Assembly: GCF_900115815.1 (NCBI RefSeq)
Contig: NZ_FOXV01000013.1
Location: 33,235 to 97,234 of the forward strand
Source of the DNA: Roseivivax halotolerans
GTDB lineage: Bacteria > Pseudomonadota > Alphaproteobacteria > Rhodobacterales > Rhodobacteraceae
Direction: 5' to 3'
DNA: 64,000 bases
Shown: one piece after another, positions 1 through 7,425 of the stretch
How the letters are laid out: each line of letters opens with the position of its first letter
How positions within the stretch are numbered: the first letter of the stretch is position 1
Position numbers and translations under genes: made by a program
Notes under the pieces: generated by a model
The model's input: the letters and a program-made list of their open reading frames with translations, nothing else
Told to the model about the DNA's origin: nothing
Databases searched by the model: none

Positions 1-1
1 G

Positions 2-307
2 GAGACGGTGCGCGCGCTTTGCGAGACCTTCCCGATGATCTCGCGCCTCAAGATGCTGCGGCAATGGGGCGGCATCGTGGACATGACCGGCGACCGCTCG
101 CCGATCCTGTCGAAGACGCCGGTCGAGAACGTGTTCATCAATTGCGGCTGGGGCACCGGCGGATTCAAGGCGATCCCGGGCTCGGGCTGGGGGTTTGCCG
201 AACTGATGGCCAAGGGGCATTCGCCGCTTACCGAGGCCTTCGGCCTGGAGCGCTTCCGCGAGGGCCGTTTTGTCGACGAGTCGGTCGCCGCCGGCGTGGC
301 ACATTAA
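2..307 (+). CDS. soxB: Sarcosine oxidase beta subunit, C-terminal part (5' end outside window)
   Basis: This is the C-terminal ~101 residues of the beta subunit of heterotetrameric sarcosine oxidase. In the family this FAD/FMN subunit demethylates sarcosine to glycine, passing the methyl group to tetrahydrofolate and forming hydrogen peroxide. The tail NVFINCGWGTGGFKA followed by PGSGWGFAELMA is typical of the C-terminal FAD-binding part of SoxB. The frame is open at the left edge of the window, so the start and the Rossmann fold are missing. It is followed 13 bases later by soxD, as in the usual soxBDAG order, which supports the call. Confidence 0.93.
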   Translation, partial: ETVRALCETFPMISRLKMLRQWGGIVDMTGDRSPILSKTPVENVFINCGWGTGGFKAIPGSGWGFAELMAKGHSPLTEAFGLERFREGRFVDESVAAGVAH

Positions 308-320
308 GGAGATACGGGAC

Positions 321-650
321 ATGCTGATCCTTGAATGCCCCTATTGCGGCGTCAAAGCCGACGAGACCGAACTGCATCCCGGCGGCGAGGCGCACCTGAC
401 GCGCTTCGGGCCCGGATCGTCCGATGACGCGTTCGAAAGCTACCTTTTCATGCGCGCGAACCCCAAGGGCGTGCATTTCGAGCGCTGGCGGCACGCGCAT
501 GGCTGCGGCAAGTGGTTTCACGCCGCGCGCTGCACCGTGACGCTCGAGGTCTTCGGCACTTATTCGGCCCAGACCACGGAGCCCCCGTCCGACATTATCG
601 AGAAGATCGCGGCCCGCCGTCCCGGCTGGGCGAAGGAGAGCCAGGCATGA
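321..650 (+). CDS. soxD: Sarcosine oxidase delta subunit
   Basis: Small 109-aa zinc-binding delta subunit of heterotetrameric sarcosine oxidase. The CPYCG motif at residues 6-10 and the later HAHGC segment (His58/His60, Cys62) give the family's Cys-x2-Cys plus His/Cys zinc site. The ATG at 321 is chosen because AAGGAGA lies at 306-312, just after the soxB stop; longer in-frame starts would overlap soxB heavily. The stop (648-650) overlaps the soxA ATG at 647, so the two are translationally coupled. It acts in the cytoplasm as part of the alpha-beta-gamma-delta complex. Confidence 0.95.
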   Translation: MLILECPYCGVKADETELHPGGEAHLTRFGPGSSDDAFESYLFMRANPKGVHFERWRHAHGCGKWFHAARCTVTLEVFGTYSAQTTEPPSDIIEKIAARRPGWAKESQA

Positions 651-3600
651 GCACGCGCCTTGCGAAGGGCGGTCGCCTGATCGACCGCGCCACCACGCAC
701 CGTTTCACGTTCAACGGCCGCCAGATGCAGGGCTATGCGGGCGACACGCTGGCCTCTGCCTTGCTGGCGGGCGACCAGATGCTGGTCGGTCGGTCCTTCA
801 AGTATCACCGCCCGCGCGGCATCGTGGCGAGCGGCGCCGAAGAGCCCAATGCCCTCGTCGGCCTCGGCTCCGGCAACACGTTCGAGCCGAACCAGCGCGT
901 CACCGTCACCGAGCTGTTCGACGGGCTCGAGGCGCAGTCGCAGAACCACTGGCCGAGCCTCGAGTTCGACGTCGGCGCGATCAACGCGAAGCTGTCGCGC
1001 TTCCTGCCGGCGGGCTTCTACTACAAGACATTTATTCATCCCCGTCCGTTCTGGAAACACGTCTACGAGCCCTTCATCCGAAAGTCGGCAGGTCTCGGCA
1101 AGGCGCCGGACAAAGAGGCGCGCGACCCCGACACCTACGAGCATTTCTACGCTCACGTAGACGTTCTGGTGATCGGCGGCGGAGTGGCGGGACTTCAGGC
1201 GGCCAAGGTCGCGGCGCAGTCGGGCGGGAAAGTCCTGCTGATCGAGCAGAACGCTCATTGGGGCGGCCGCGCGCCAGTGGATGGCGGCACTGTCGACGGA
1301 GCAGAGGCGGATGCCTGGGTCTCGGCCACGCTTGAAGAGCTCGAAGGCATGGCCAATGTCACGCTGCGGGCGCGGACGATGGGCGCGGGTCTATACGATC
1401 ACGGCTATGCCACGGCCTATGAGCGCGTCTCGGATCATGCGCCGGGCTCCGATGCGCCGCGTCATCGTCTCTGGCGGATCCGGGCAGGGCAGATCGTGAC
1501 CGCGACCGGCGCGATAGAGCGTCCGCTCTCTTTTGCGGGCAACGACATTCCGGGCGTCATGCTGGCGTCCGCGGCGCGAGACTTCGCGGTGAACTACGCG
1601 GTCTCGCCGGGTGACCGGACGGTAGTCGTGACCAACAACGACGATGCTTACCGCACGGCGCTCGCGCTCAAGTCTTTGGGTCTCTCTGTCCCGGCGGTGA
1701 TTGACGCGCGGGCGAATGGCGGGGGCGCGCTGATGGCCGAGGCCGAGGCGCAGGGCATCCGCGTTCTCAAGGGCAAGGGCATCGCCAAGGTCCAGGGCGG
1801 CGCGCGCGTCACCGGTGTCGAGATCTGCGCCCAGGCGGGCGAGGGCGCGACGCAGGAAACCATCGCCTGCGACGCCGTCGCCATGTCGGGTGGCTGGTCC
1901 CCGGTCGTGCATCTCTGGTCGCATATCGGCGGCAAGCTGACATGGGACGAGACCGAGAACTTCTTCCGCCCCGATCCCGAGCGCGCGCCGATCACCCATG
2001 ACGGCTCCGCCATCGTGACCGCGGTTGGCGCGGCGAACGGGCATCTGGGTCTGTCGGAGATCGTCAGCGACGCAACGAGCGGCACAACCTCCGCGCTCAA
2101 GCGGATCGGCCTGTCGGTTGATGCGGCCGCGCCCGAGGCCAGCCCACGCGACGAAGCACCGATGGAGCCGGTCTGGCTGATGCCGCAGGGCGCCAAGCGC
2201 GCGCTCAGGGCGAAGGCCTGGCTAGACTTCCAGAATGATGTGAAGGTGACAGACGTTCAGCTTGCCGCACAGGAAGGCTATGTCTCGGTCGAACATACCA
2301 AGCGCTACACCACGCTTGGCATGGCGACGGACCAGGGAAAGCTGAGCAACATCAACGGCCTTGCGATCCTGTCTCAAGCATTGGGTGAAGGCATTCCGCA
2401 GGTCGGCACAACGACGTTCCGCCCGCCCTACACACCGATTTCGCTGGCCTCCATCGCCGGAGAGGCAAAGGGCGAGCTGTTCCAGCCGATCCGCCGCACC
2501 GCTCTGCATTCCTGGCACGAGGAAAACGGCGCGGAATGGGAGCCGGTCGGCCATTGGCGGCGCCCCTTCGCCTACAGAAAGCCGGGCGAGAGCACCCATG
2601 ACGCGGTGACGCGCGAATGCGTCGCAACGCGGGAGAGCCTTGGCCTGCTCGACGCCTCGACGCTGGGCAAGATCCTCGTCAAAGGGCCTGATGCCGGGCG
2701 CTTCATGGACATGCTCTATACCAACATGATGTCGTCGCTGAAGCCGGGCTTCTGCCGCTACGGGCTCATGTGTTCCGAAAACGGCTTCCTCATGGATGAC
2801 GGTGTCGTGGCGCGGATCGATGAGGACACGTTCCTATGCCACACGACCACCGGTGGCGCGGAGCGCATCCACGCCCATATGGAGGAATGGCTCCAGACCG
2901 AATGGTGGGACTGGAAGGTCTGGGTTCTGAACGTGACCGAGCAGTACACCCAGATCGGCGTTGTCGGCCCCAAGTCCCGCGCGGTGCTGGAAAAGCTCGG
3001 CACGGAAGGCATCGGCAAAGACGACCTGCCGTTCATGCGCTGGATCGATGGCAATGTCGGGGGCATCCCCGCGCGGATCTTCCGGATCTCCTTCTCGGGT
3101 GAATTGTCCTTCGAGATCGCGGTCGCGGCAAACCGGGGCCGGGAGCTCTGGGGCAAACTGATCGAGGCGGGCCAAGAGTTCAACGTCACCCCCTATGGCA
3201 CTGAAGCGATGCACGTTTTGCGCGCCGAGAAGGGCTTCATCATGATCGGGGAGGAGACCGACGGGACGATCATTCCGCAGGATCTCGGACTGCACTGGGC
3301 GATCTCCAAGAAGAAGGAAGATTACATCGGCAAGCGCGCGCAGGAGCGGTCCTTCATGGACAATCCCGAGCGCTGGCAACTTGTTGGTCTGGAGACGACG
3401 GACGGCTCCAAACTGCCCGACGGGGCCTATGCGGTCGCGCCGGGCAATAACGCCAACGGCCAGGTGAACACGCAAGGGCGAGTAACGTCGAGCTATCATT
3501 CCGCCGCGCTTGGCCGTCCGATCGCGATGGGCCTTGTCCATAACGGACCCGACCGGATGGGTGAAGTGATCGAGTTCGCCATGACCGATGGCAGCCGTGT

Positions 3601-3661
3601 CCCGGCCAAGATCACCGGCACCATTTTCTTCGATCCCGAGGGGGAAAAGCAGAATGTCTGA
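647..3661 (+). CDS. soxA: Sarcosine oxidase alpha subunit
   Basis: 1004-aa alpha subunit, close to the family's usual ~1000 residues. It has an N-terminal 2Fe-2S-like fold segment (GRQMQGYAGDTLASALLAG), then a dinucleotide-binding Rossmann motif (VLVIGGGVAGLQAAK, about residue 172) that binds NAD. The second half, from about residue 600, is a GcvT/aminomethyltransferase-like folate-binding domain that takes up the methyl group released by SoxB to make 5,10-methylene-tetrahydrofolate. The start at 647 forms an ATGA overlap with soxD; a longer frame from 512 lies inside soxD and is rejected. The 3' end overlaps soxG by 8 bases. Confidence 0.96.
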   Translation: MSTRLAKGGRLIDRATTHRFTFNGRQMQGYAGDTLASALLAGDQMLVGRSFKYHRPRGIVASGAEEPNALVGLGSGNTFEPNQRVTVTELFDGLEAQSQNHWPSLEFDVGAINAKLSRFLPAGFYYKTFIHPRPFWKHVYEPFIRKSAGLGKAPDKEARDPDTYEHFYAHVDVLVIGGGVAGLQAAKVAAQSGGKVLLIEQNAHWGGRAPVDGGTVDGAEADAWVSATLEELEGMANVTLRARTMGAGLYDHGYATAYERVSDHAPGSDAPRHRLWRIRAGQIVTATGAIERPLSFAGNDIPGVMLASAARDFAVNYAVSPGDRTVVVTNNDDAYRTALALKSLGLSVPAVIDARANGGGALMAEAEAQGIRVLKGKGIAKVQGGARVTGVEICAQAGEGATQETIACDAVAMSGGWSPVVHLWSHIGGKLTWDETENFFRPDPERAPITHDGSAIVTAVGAANGHLGLSEIVSDATSGTTSALKRIGLSVDAAAPEASPRDEAPMEPVWLMPQGAKRALRAKAWLDFQNDVKVTDVQLAAQEGYVSVEHTKRYTTLGMATDQGKLSNINGLAILSQALGEGIPQVGTTTFRPPYTPISLASIAGEAKGELFQPIRRTALHSWHEENGAEWEPVGHWRRPFAYRKPGESTHDAVTRECVATRESLGLLDASTLGKILVKGPDAGRFMDMLYTNMMSSLKPGFCRYGLMCSENGFLMDDGVVARIDEDTFLCHTTTGGAERIHAHMEEWLQTEWWDWKVWVLNVTEQYTQIGVVGPKSRAVLEKLGTEGIGKDDLPFMRWIDGNVGGIPARIFRISFSGELSFEIAVAANRGRELWGKLIEAGQEFNVTPYGTEAMHVLRAEKGFIMIGEETDGTIIPQDLGLHWAISKKKEDYIGKRAQERSFMDNPERWQLVGLETTDGSKLPDGAYAVAPGNNANGQVNTQGRVTSSYHSAALGRPIAMGLVHNGPDRMGEVIEFAMTDGSRVPAKITGTIFFDPEGEKQNV

Positions 3662-4217
3662 CATTGCACGCGATGGCGCACGCGCCGCTGGGTCGGTGAC
3701 CGTCGACTCCCTCGGCCCGCAAGGCATGATCTCGGTTCGCGCGAAGATGGATGATCCGGCGCTGGCCTCAGCCCTGACGGAGCTTGGCGGCCTGTCGGTG
3801 CCCGGACCGCTTTCCATGTCGCGCAGCGGCGAGATGGCCGTGCTGTGGATGGGGCCGGACGAGGTGATGGTGCTCTGCGCCTATAACGCCGCCCAGCTTC
3901 TGTCCGAAAAGCTGTCTGCGTCGCTGTCGGGCGCTCATGCGCTTGCCGCGAATGTCTCGGACGCACGTGCGATGTTCCGCCTGACCGGTCCCGAGAACGA
4001 GGTCCGCGAGGCGCTGGCAAAGCTCACGCCGGCCGATTGCGCGCCCGATGCGCTGCCCGAAGGCCGGGTGCGCCGCACGCGGCTGGCCCAGGTCGCGGGA
4101 GCCATCTGGATCGAAGAGGGCGCGGCGAATGTCATCGCCTTCAGATCAGGTGCGGATTACGTCTTCGGTCTTCTGAAGACGGCCGCAGCGGACAGCGCGA
4201 GAGTCGGCTATTTCTAA
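3654..4217 (+). CDS. soxG: Sarcosine oxidase gamma subunit
   Basis: 187-aa gamma subunit, completing the soxBDAG operon. It belongs to the GcvT-like SoxG family and has no catalytic motif of its own; in known complexes it stabilises the alpha/beta core. The ATG at 3654 overlaps the end of soxA by 8 bases, indicating coupled translation. Segments such as LSVPGPLSMSRSGEMAVLWM and GPDEVMVLC match the family. Sarcosine comes from choline/glycine betaine or creatinine breakdown, so the operon feeds one-carbon and glycine pools. No other betaine genes are in the window. Confidence 0.93.
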   Translation: MSDIARDGARAAGSVTVDSLGPQGMISVRAKMDDPALASALTELGGLSVPGPLSMSRSGEMAVLWMGPDEVMVLCAYNAAQLLSEKLSASLSGAHALAANVSDARAMFRLTGPENEVREALAKLTPADCAPDALPEGRVRRTRLAQVAGAIWIEEGAANVIAFRSGADYVFGLLKTAAADSARVGYF

Positions 4218-4252
4218 GGTCCTGTTGCGGGGCGGTTTCTTTCGCGGATCGC

Positions 4253-4277
4253 GGAACCCTCACCGCTCCGTGACGTT
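4253..4277 (+). promoter_or_regulatory. EcfG-type promoter upstream of sodB
   Basis: GGAAC (4253-4257), 16-base spacer, CGTT (4274-4277). This is a perfect match to the alphaproteobacterial EcfG general-stress consensus GGAAC-N16/17-CGTT. It lies in the soxG-sodB gap about 100 bases before the sodB ATG, and EcfG itself is encoded at 61588-62145. Functional assignment is inference. Confidence 0.65.
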
Positions 4278-4378
4278 GATTTCCAGATTGCGCCAGTTGC
4301 GCTCTTGACGCTTGCGGCTTGTCAGCGCACCAACGGCGCTATGTCGCAGATTATACTCTGAATAGAACGAGGACCGTC

Positions 4379-4987
4379 ATGGCATTTGAACTTCCCGACC
4401 TTCCGTATCCCCACGACGCGCTCGCCTCGAAGGGCATGTCGCAGGAAACGCTCGAGTTCCACCACGACATTCACCACAAGGCCTATGTCGACAACGGCAA
4501 CAAGGCGATCTCGGGCACCGAGTGGGAAAACAAGTCCGTCGAAGAGATCATCAAGGGCACGTACGACCCGAACGCGGTCGCGCAGTCCGGTATCTTCAAC
4601 AACGCGTCGCAGTACTGGAACCACAACCAGTTCTGGGAAATGATGACCCCGGAAAACAAGGGCATCCCCAGCGAGCTTGAAGCTGCGCTGACCGAGAGCT
4701 TCGGCTCCGTCGACAAGTTCAAGGACGAGTTCGCCGCGGCCGGCGCAGGTCAGTTCGGCTCCGGCTGGGCATGGCTCGTGAAGGACACCGATGGCGGTCT
4801 CAAGGTCACCAAGACCGAGAACGGCGTCAATCCGCTTTGCTTCGATCAGACCGCGCTTCTTGGCGTCGATGTGTGGGAACACTCCTACTACATCGATTTC
4901 CGCAACAAGCGGCCGGCCTATCTGTCGAACTTCCTCGAGAACCTTGTGAACTGGGAAAACGTTGCCGAGCGCCTGTCTAAGGCATAA
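4379..4987 (+). CDS. sodB: Superoxide dismutase, Fe type
   Basis: 202-aa iron superoxide dismutase, disproportionating superoxide to oxygen and H2O2 in the cytoplasm. Metal ligands can be placed by family alignment at His28 (LEFHHDIHH), His82 (YWNHNQFW), Asp164 and His168 (DVWEHSYY). Gln78 in NNASQYWNH together with GQFGSGW points to the Fe rather than the Mn subtype. The ATG at 4379 is chosen because the protein then begins MAFELPDLPY, as in other SodB proteins; the upstream in-frame extension is not conserved. It has its own EcfG-type promoter and a strong terminator. It follows the peroxide-producing sarcosine oxidase genes. Confidence 0.96.
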   Translation: MAFELPDLPYPHDALASKGMSQETLEFHHDIHHKAYVDNGNKAISGTEWENKSVEEIIKGTYDPNAVAQSGIFNNASQYWNHNQFWEMMTPENKGIPSELEAALTESFGSVDKFKDEFAAAGAGQFGSGWAWLVKDTDGGLKVTKTENGVNPLCFDQTALLGVDVWEHSYYIDFRNKRPAYLSNFLENLVNWENVAERLSKA

Positions 4988-5014
4988 GCTTCGCCTCCCA
5001 AGCGATTGAAATTG

Positions 5015-5050
5015 AACGCCTCGACCCATCCGGTCGGGGCGTTTTTCTTT
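5015..5050 (+). terminator. Rho-independent terminator of sodB
   Basis: Ten-base stem 5017-5026 / 5032-5041 (CGCCTCGACC with GGTCGGGGCG, one G-U pair), 5-base loop, then a T-rich run at 5042-5050. It starts 27 bases after the sodB stop. Confidence 0.9.
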
Positions 5051-5057
5051 GCCCCGA

Positions 5058-5082
5058 GGAACGCCCGACCGGGCGGCGCGTT
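5058..5082 (+). promoter_or_regulatory. EcfG-type promoter for the 5116-5801 gene pair
   Basis: GGAAC (5058-5062), 16-base spacer, CGTT (5079-5082): a perfect EcfG consensus. It sits between the sodB terminator and a gene with a good ribosome site, so it is well placed to drive 5116-5801. Inference from sequence. Confidence 0.7.
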
Positions 5083-5115
5083 CATCCTGTGAAAGGCAAC
5101 AAACGGAGGCATCTT

Positions 5116-5346
5116 ATGGCCGAGCGTAAGAGATCGAACGATGGGCATCGCGAGACCGAAGAGGTTCTCGGCGAGAAGCCCGAGAACCTTCCCGAGAGCC
5201 CTGACCATGCCGGCAGTGCCGGCGGCGAGTTGAACCGGAAGGTCGGCAAGCGCGACGAGGAAAAGCAGGTCGACGACACGTCCGCCGGAAACACACGGCC
5301 CAAGGCGCAGGACACCGACGATAGCGGCGACAAGGAGAAGGTGTGA
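5116..5346 (+). CDS. Small hydrophilic protein of unknown function
   Basis: 76-aa, strongly charged protein (many Lys, Glu, Asp, Arg, few hydrophobic residues) with no recognised domain; probably extended or intrinsically disordered and cytoplasmic. The start at 5116 is favoured over an earlier in-frame ATG because GGAGG at 5105-5109 lies 6 bases before it. Its stop overlaps the next gene (TGATG), so the two are co-translated. The perfect EcfG-type promoter at 5058-5082 suggests a stress-induced protein, comparable in style to small hydrophilic stress proteins, but no homology is claimed. Confidence 0.75.
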   Translation: MAERKRSNDGHRETEEVLGEKPENLPESPDHAGSAGGELNRKVGKRDEEKQVDDTSAGNTRPKAQDTDDSGDKEKV

Positions 5347-5801
5347 TGGCCGAACTCACTCACGGAACTTGGGTGCTCATCGCAGACGGTGAGAAGGCGC
5401 TGTTTCTTCGCAATGATCTGGACGAGCACAATCCGGATTTGAACGTCGTGCGCGAAGAGGAGCAGGACAACCCGTCCGACTTCGACCAGTCTGCCAACAA
5501 GCCCGGCCGCAAGGGCGATACAGGCATCGGCCAAAGCTCCGCGATGGATGATACGGACTGGCATGAGCTGGCGAAGGAACGCTTTGCCGACGATCTTGCC
5601 GACTTGCTTTACAAGCAGGCGCATAAGCACAAGTTCGAGCGGATCGTGATCGTCGCGCCACCGCAAATCCTGGGTGAGCTTCGTAAGCAGATTCACAAGG
5701 AGGTGGCTTCAAAGGTCATCGCCGAGATCCCCAAGACGCTGACCAACCATCCGCTGGACAAGGTTGAAGAGATGCTGCGCGACGAGCTCGCAGAGGCATA
5801 A
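5346..5801 (+). CDS. Host attachment family protein (PF10116-like)
   Basis: 151-aa protein of the family annotated as 'protein required for attachment to host cells'. The family signature is visible: an N-terminal beta strand TWVLIADGEKALFLRN, a central basic/acidic linker, and a C-terminal segment with ERIVIVAPPQILGELR and KVIAEIPKTLTNHPLDKVEE. It has no signal peptide or membrane segment, so despite the family name it looks cytoplasmic. The real biochemical role is not established. It overlaps the preceding small gene by one base (ATG 5346) and shares its EcfG-type promoter; a GTG two codons earlier is possible. Confidence 0.85.
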   Translation: MAELTHGTWVLIADGEKALFLRNDLDEHNPDLNVVREEEQDNPSDFDQSANKPGRKGDTGIGQSSAMDDTDWHELAKERFADDLADLLYKQAHKHKFERIVIVAPPQILGELRKQIHKEVASKVIAEIPKTLTNHPLDKVEEMLRDELAEA

Positions 5802-5891
5802 GATAGCGAGGCTCGGGTTTGTGCCCGGGCCTCATTGCGCCGGCCCTCACGCTCTGGCAAAGCTCTGTTGGCAAGGGCAGGGGGACCGCAA

Positions 5892-6809
5892 ATGCAGGAG
5901 CAACGGATCGGCGTTCTCGCCATGATCGGCGCTTGCTCCATCTGGGGATTGTCCCCGCTTTACTACAAACTGCTCGCCGATGTGCCGCCTCTCGAGGTCT
6001 TGGCGCATCGCACGCTGTGGTCGATGTTGTTCTTCGCCGGTGTCCTCTTGGTGCAAGGGCGGCTCGGCGCGTTGCGGGACGCGCTATCGACGCCTCGCAG
6101 GATCGCTGCCATCGGCTTCGCCGCGATCATGATTTCCTGCAACTGGTTCCTGTTCATCCTCTCCATCCAGATCGAAAGGGCGACGGAAGCCAGCCTCGGC
6201 TATTACATCTTTCCACTGGTCGCGGTTCTGTTGGGCGTTCTGTTCTTTCGCGAACGACTGGGGCGCGCGCAGATGGTGGCCGTGGGATTGGCGACGATCG
6301 CGGTTCTCATATTGTCGGTGCAACTCGGTCATCCGCCTTGGGTGTCTCTCATCATCAGCCTGACCTTCGGCCTTTACGGCGTTGCGAAGAAACGACTTTC
6401 TGTCGGACCGGTGGTCTCGGTCACGGGCGAGGTGTTGCTGCTGACGCCATTGGCACTCGGCTGGCTCTGGCATCTGCACGGTGTCCGCGGCACGGGTCTC
6501 TTCGGTCAGGATGGAGGTGTGTCGGCACTCTTGATCGTGTCTGGCCCGCTTACCGCTTTGCCGCTCATCTTGTTCAGCTTTGCATCCCAGCGCGTCAATC
6601 TATCAAGCATCGGGCTCATCCAGTACTTGAACCCTACACTGCAATTCCTTGTCGCAACGCTGGTTTTCCGCGAACCCTTCGGCACGGTCCAGGCCGTGGC
6701 CTTCGCGCTGATCTGGACAGCTTTGGCGATCTATTCGACGGCGACGCTTCGGGCCGAAAGCGCGCGGCGCAAAGCCGCGATCGTACCCGACGCATCCGGC
6801 GAGACCTGA
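5892..6809 (+). CDS. rarD: RarD-type EamA transporter
   Basis: 305-aa inner-membrane protein of the drug/metabolite transporter superfamily, RarD subfamily. About ten hydrophobic segments are visible, starting with IGVLAMIGACSIWGLSPLYY. The conserved N-terminal half includes HRTLWSMLFF, and the second EamA repeat contains the conserved Q-Y-L-N-P motif (LIQYLNPTLQFLVATLVF). The start at 5892 is chosen because the hydrophobic core begins directly after it. The transport substrate is unknown; the historical link to chloramphenicol sensitivity is not specific. Its last 79 bases overlap the convergent gene at 6731. Confidence 0.9.
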   Translation: MQEQRIGVLAMIGACSIWGLSPLYYKLLADVPPLEVLAHRTLWSMLFFAGVLLVQGRLGALRDALSTPRRIAAIGFAAIMISCNWFLFILSIQIERATEASLGYYIFPLVAVLLGVLFFRERLGRAQMVAVGLATIAVLILSVQLGHPPWVSLIISLTFGLYGVAKKRLSVGPVVSVTGEVLLLTPLALGWLWHLHGVRGTGLFGQDGGVSALLIVSGPLTALPLILFSFASQRVNLSSIGLIQYLNPTLQFLVATLVFREPFGTVQAVAFALIWTALAIYSTATLRAESARRKAAIVPDASGET

Positions 6810-7303
6810 ACGTTCTCGACAATGTCGCTCCCGGCGAAGCCTTGATCGACGACGTGATGCATCAGCGCGATCAGCGGATCCCAGTAGCCTTCGACGTTCA
6901 TCAGCACGATGGGTTTGTCATGCAGACCGAGCTGCCGCCAGGTCAGCACCTCGAAGAATTCGTCGAGCGAGCCCGCACCGCCCGGAAGAACGGCGATGGC
7001 ATCGGCGTTCATCAGCATGACTTTCTTGCGCTCGTGCATGGTCTCCGTGACGACGAAGGTCGTCAGATCGCGTTTCCCGACTTCCCATTTCACAAGGTGA
7101 TCCGGGATCACGCCGAAGGTCTGGGCGCCCGCGTTCTGGGCAGACCGGGCCACGCGGCCCATCAGACCCACGTCGCCCGCACCGTAAACGAGCCGCCAGC
7201 CGGCCGCGCCGATTTCCTTGCCAAGCGCCTCGGCAGCCGCCGCGTAGGCCGGGTCGGAGCCGTCGCGCGCCCCGCAATACACGCAGATCGAGATTTGTTG
7301 CAT
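6731..7303 (-). CDS. LOG-family (TIGR00730) nucleotide 5'-monophosphate phosphoribohydrolase
   Basis: 190-aa Rossmann-fold protein of the LOG family, formerly misnamed lysine decarboxylase. Family members hydrolyse cytokinin riboside or other purine monophosphates to base plus ribose 5-phosphate. The signature PGGAGSLDE is at residues 107-115 with the catalytic Glu, and the conserved basic segment MHERKKVM at 89-96; the usual motif has Thr where Ser is seen. The protein begins ISICVYCGARDG, as in the family. It overlaps the 3' end of rarD by 79 bases in antiparallel orientation. The physiological substrate here is unknown. Confidence 0.9.
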   Translation of the reverse strand: MQQISICVYCGARDGSDPAYAAAAEALGKEIGAAGWRLVYGAGDVGLMGRVARSAQNAGAQTFGVIPDHLVKWEVGKRDLTTFVVTETMHERKKVMLMNADAIAVLPGGAGSLDEFFEVLTWRQLGLHDKPIVLMNVEGYWDPLIALMHHVVDQGFAGSDIVENVQVSPDASGTIAALRRALSARSVAVE

Positions 7304-7425
7304 CGCGACAACTCCATGCTTGCGCGGCTTTGACCGGTGTTAGCGCTGTTGATATACGTTCTCAACCGGCTGCGGCGCGTAAAGATCTGCCTGTGCGCAC
7401 GCAGCCTTACGGGGATGGACCAAAG

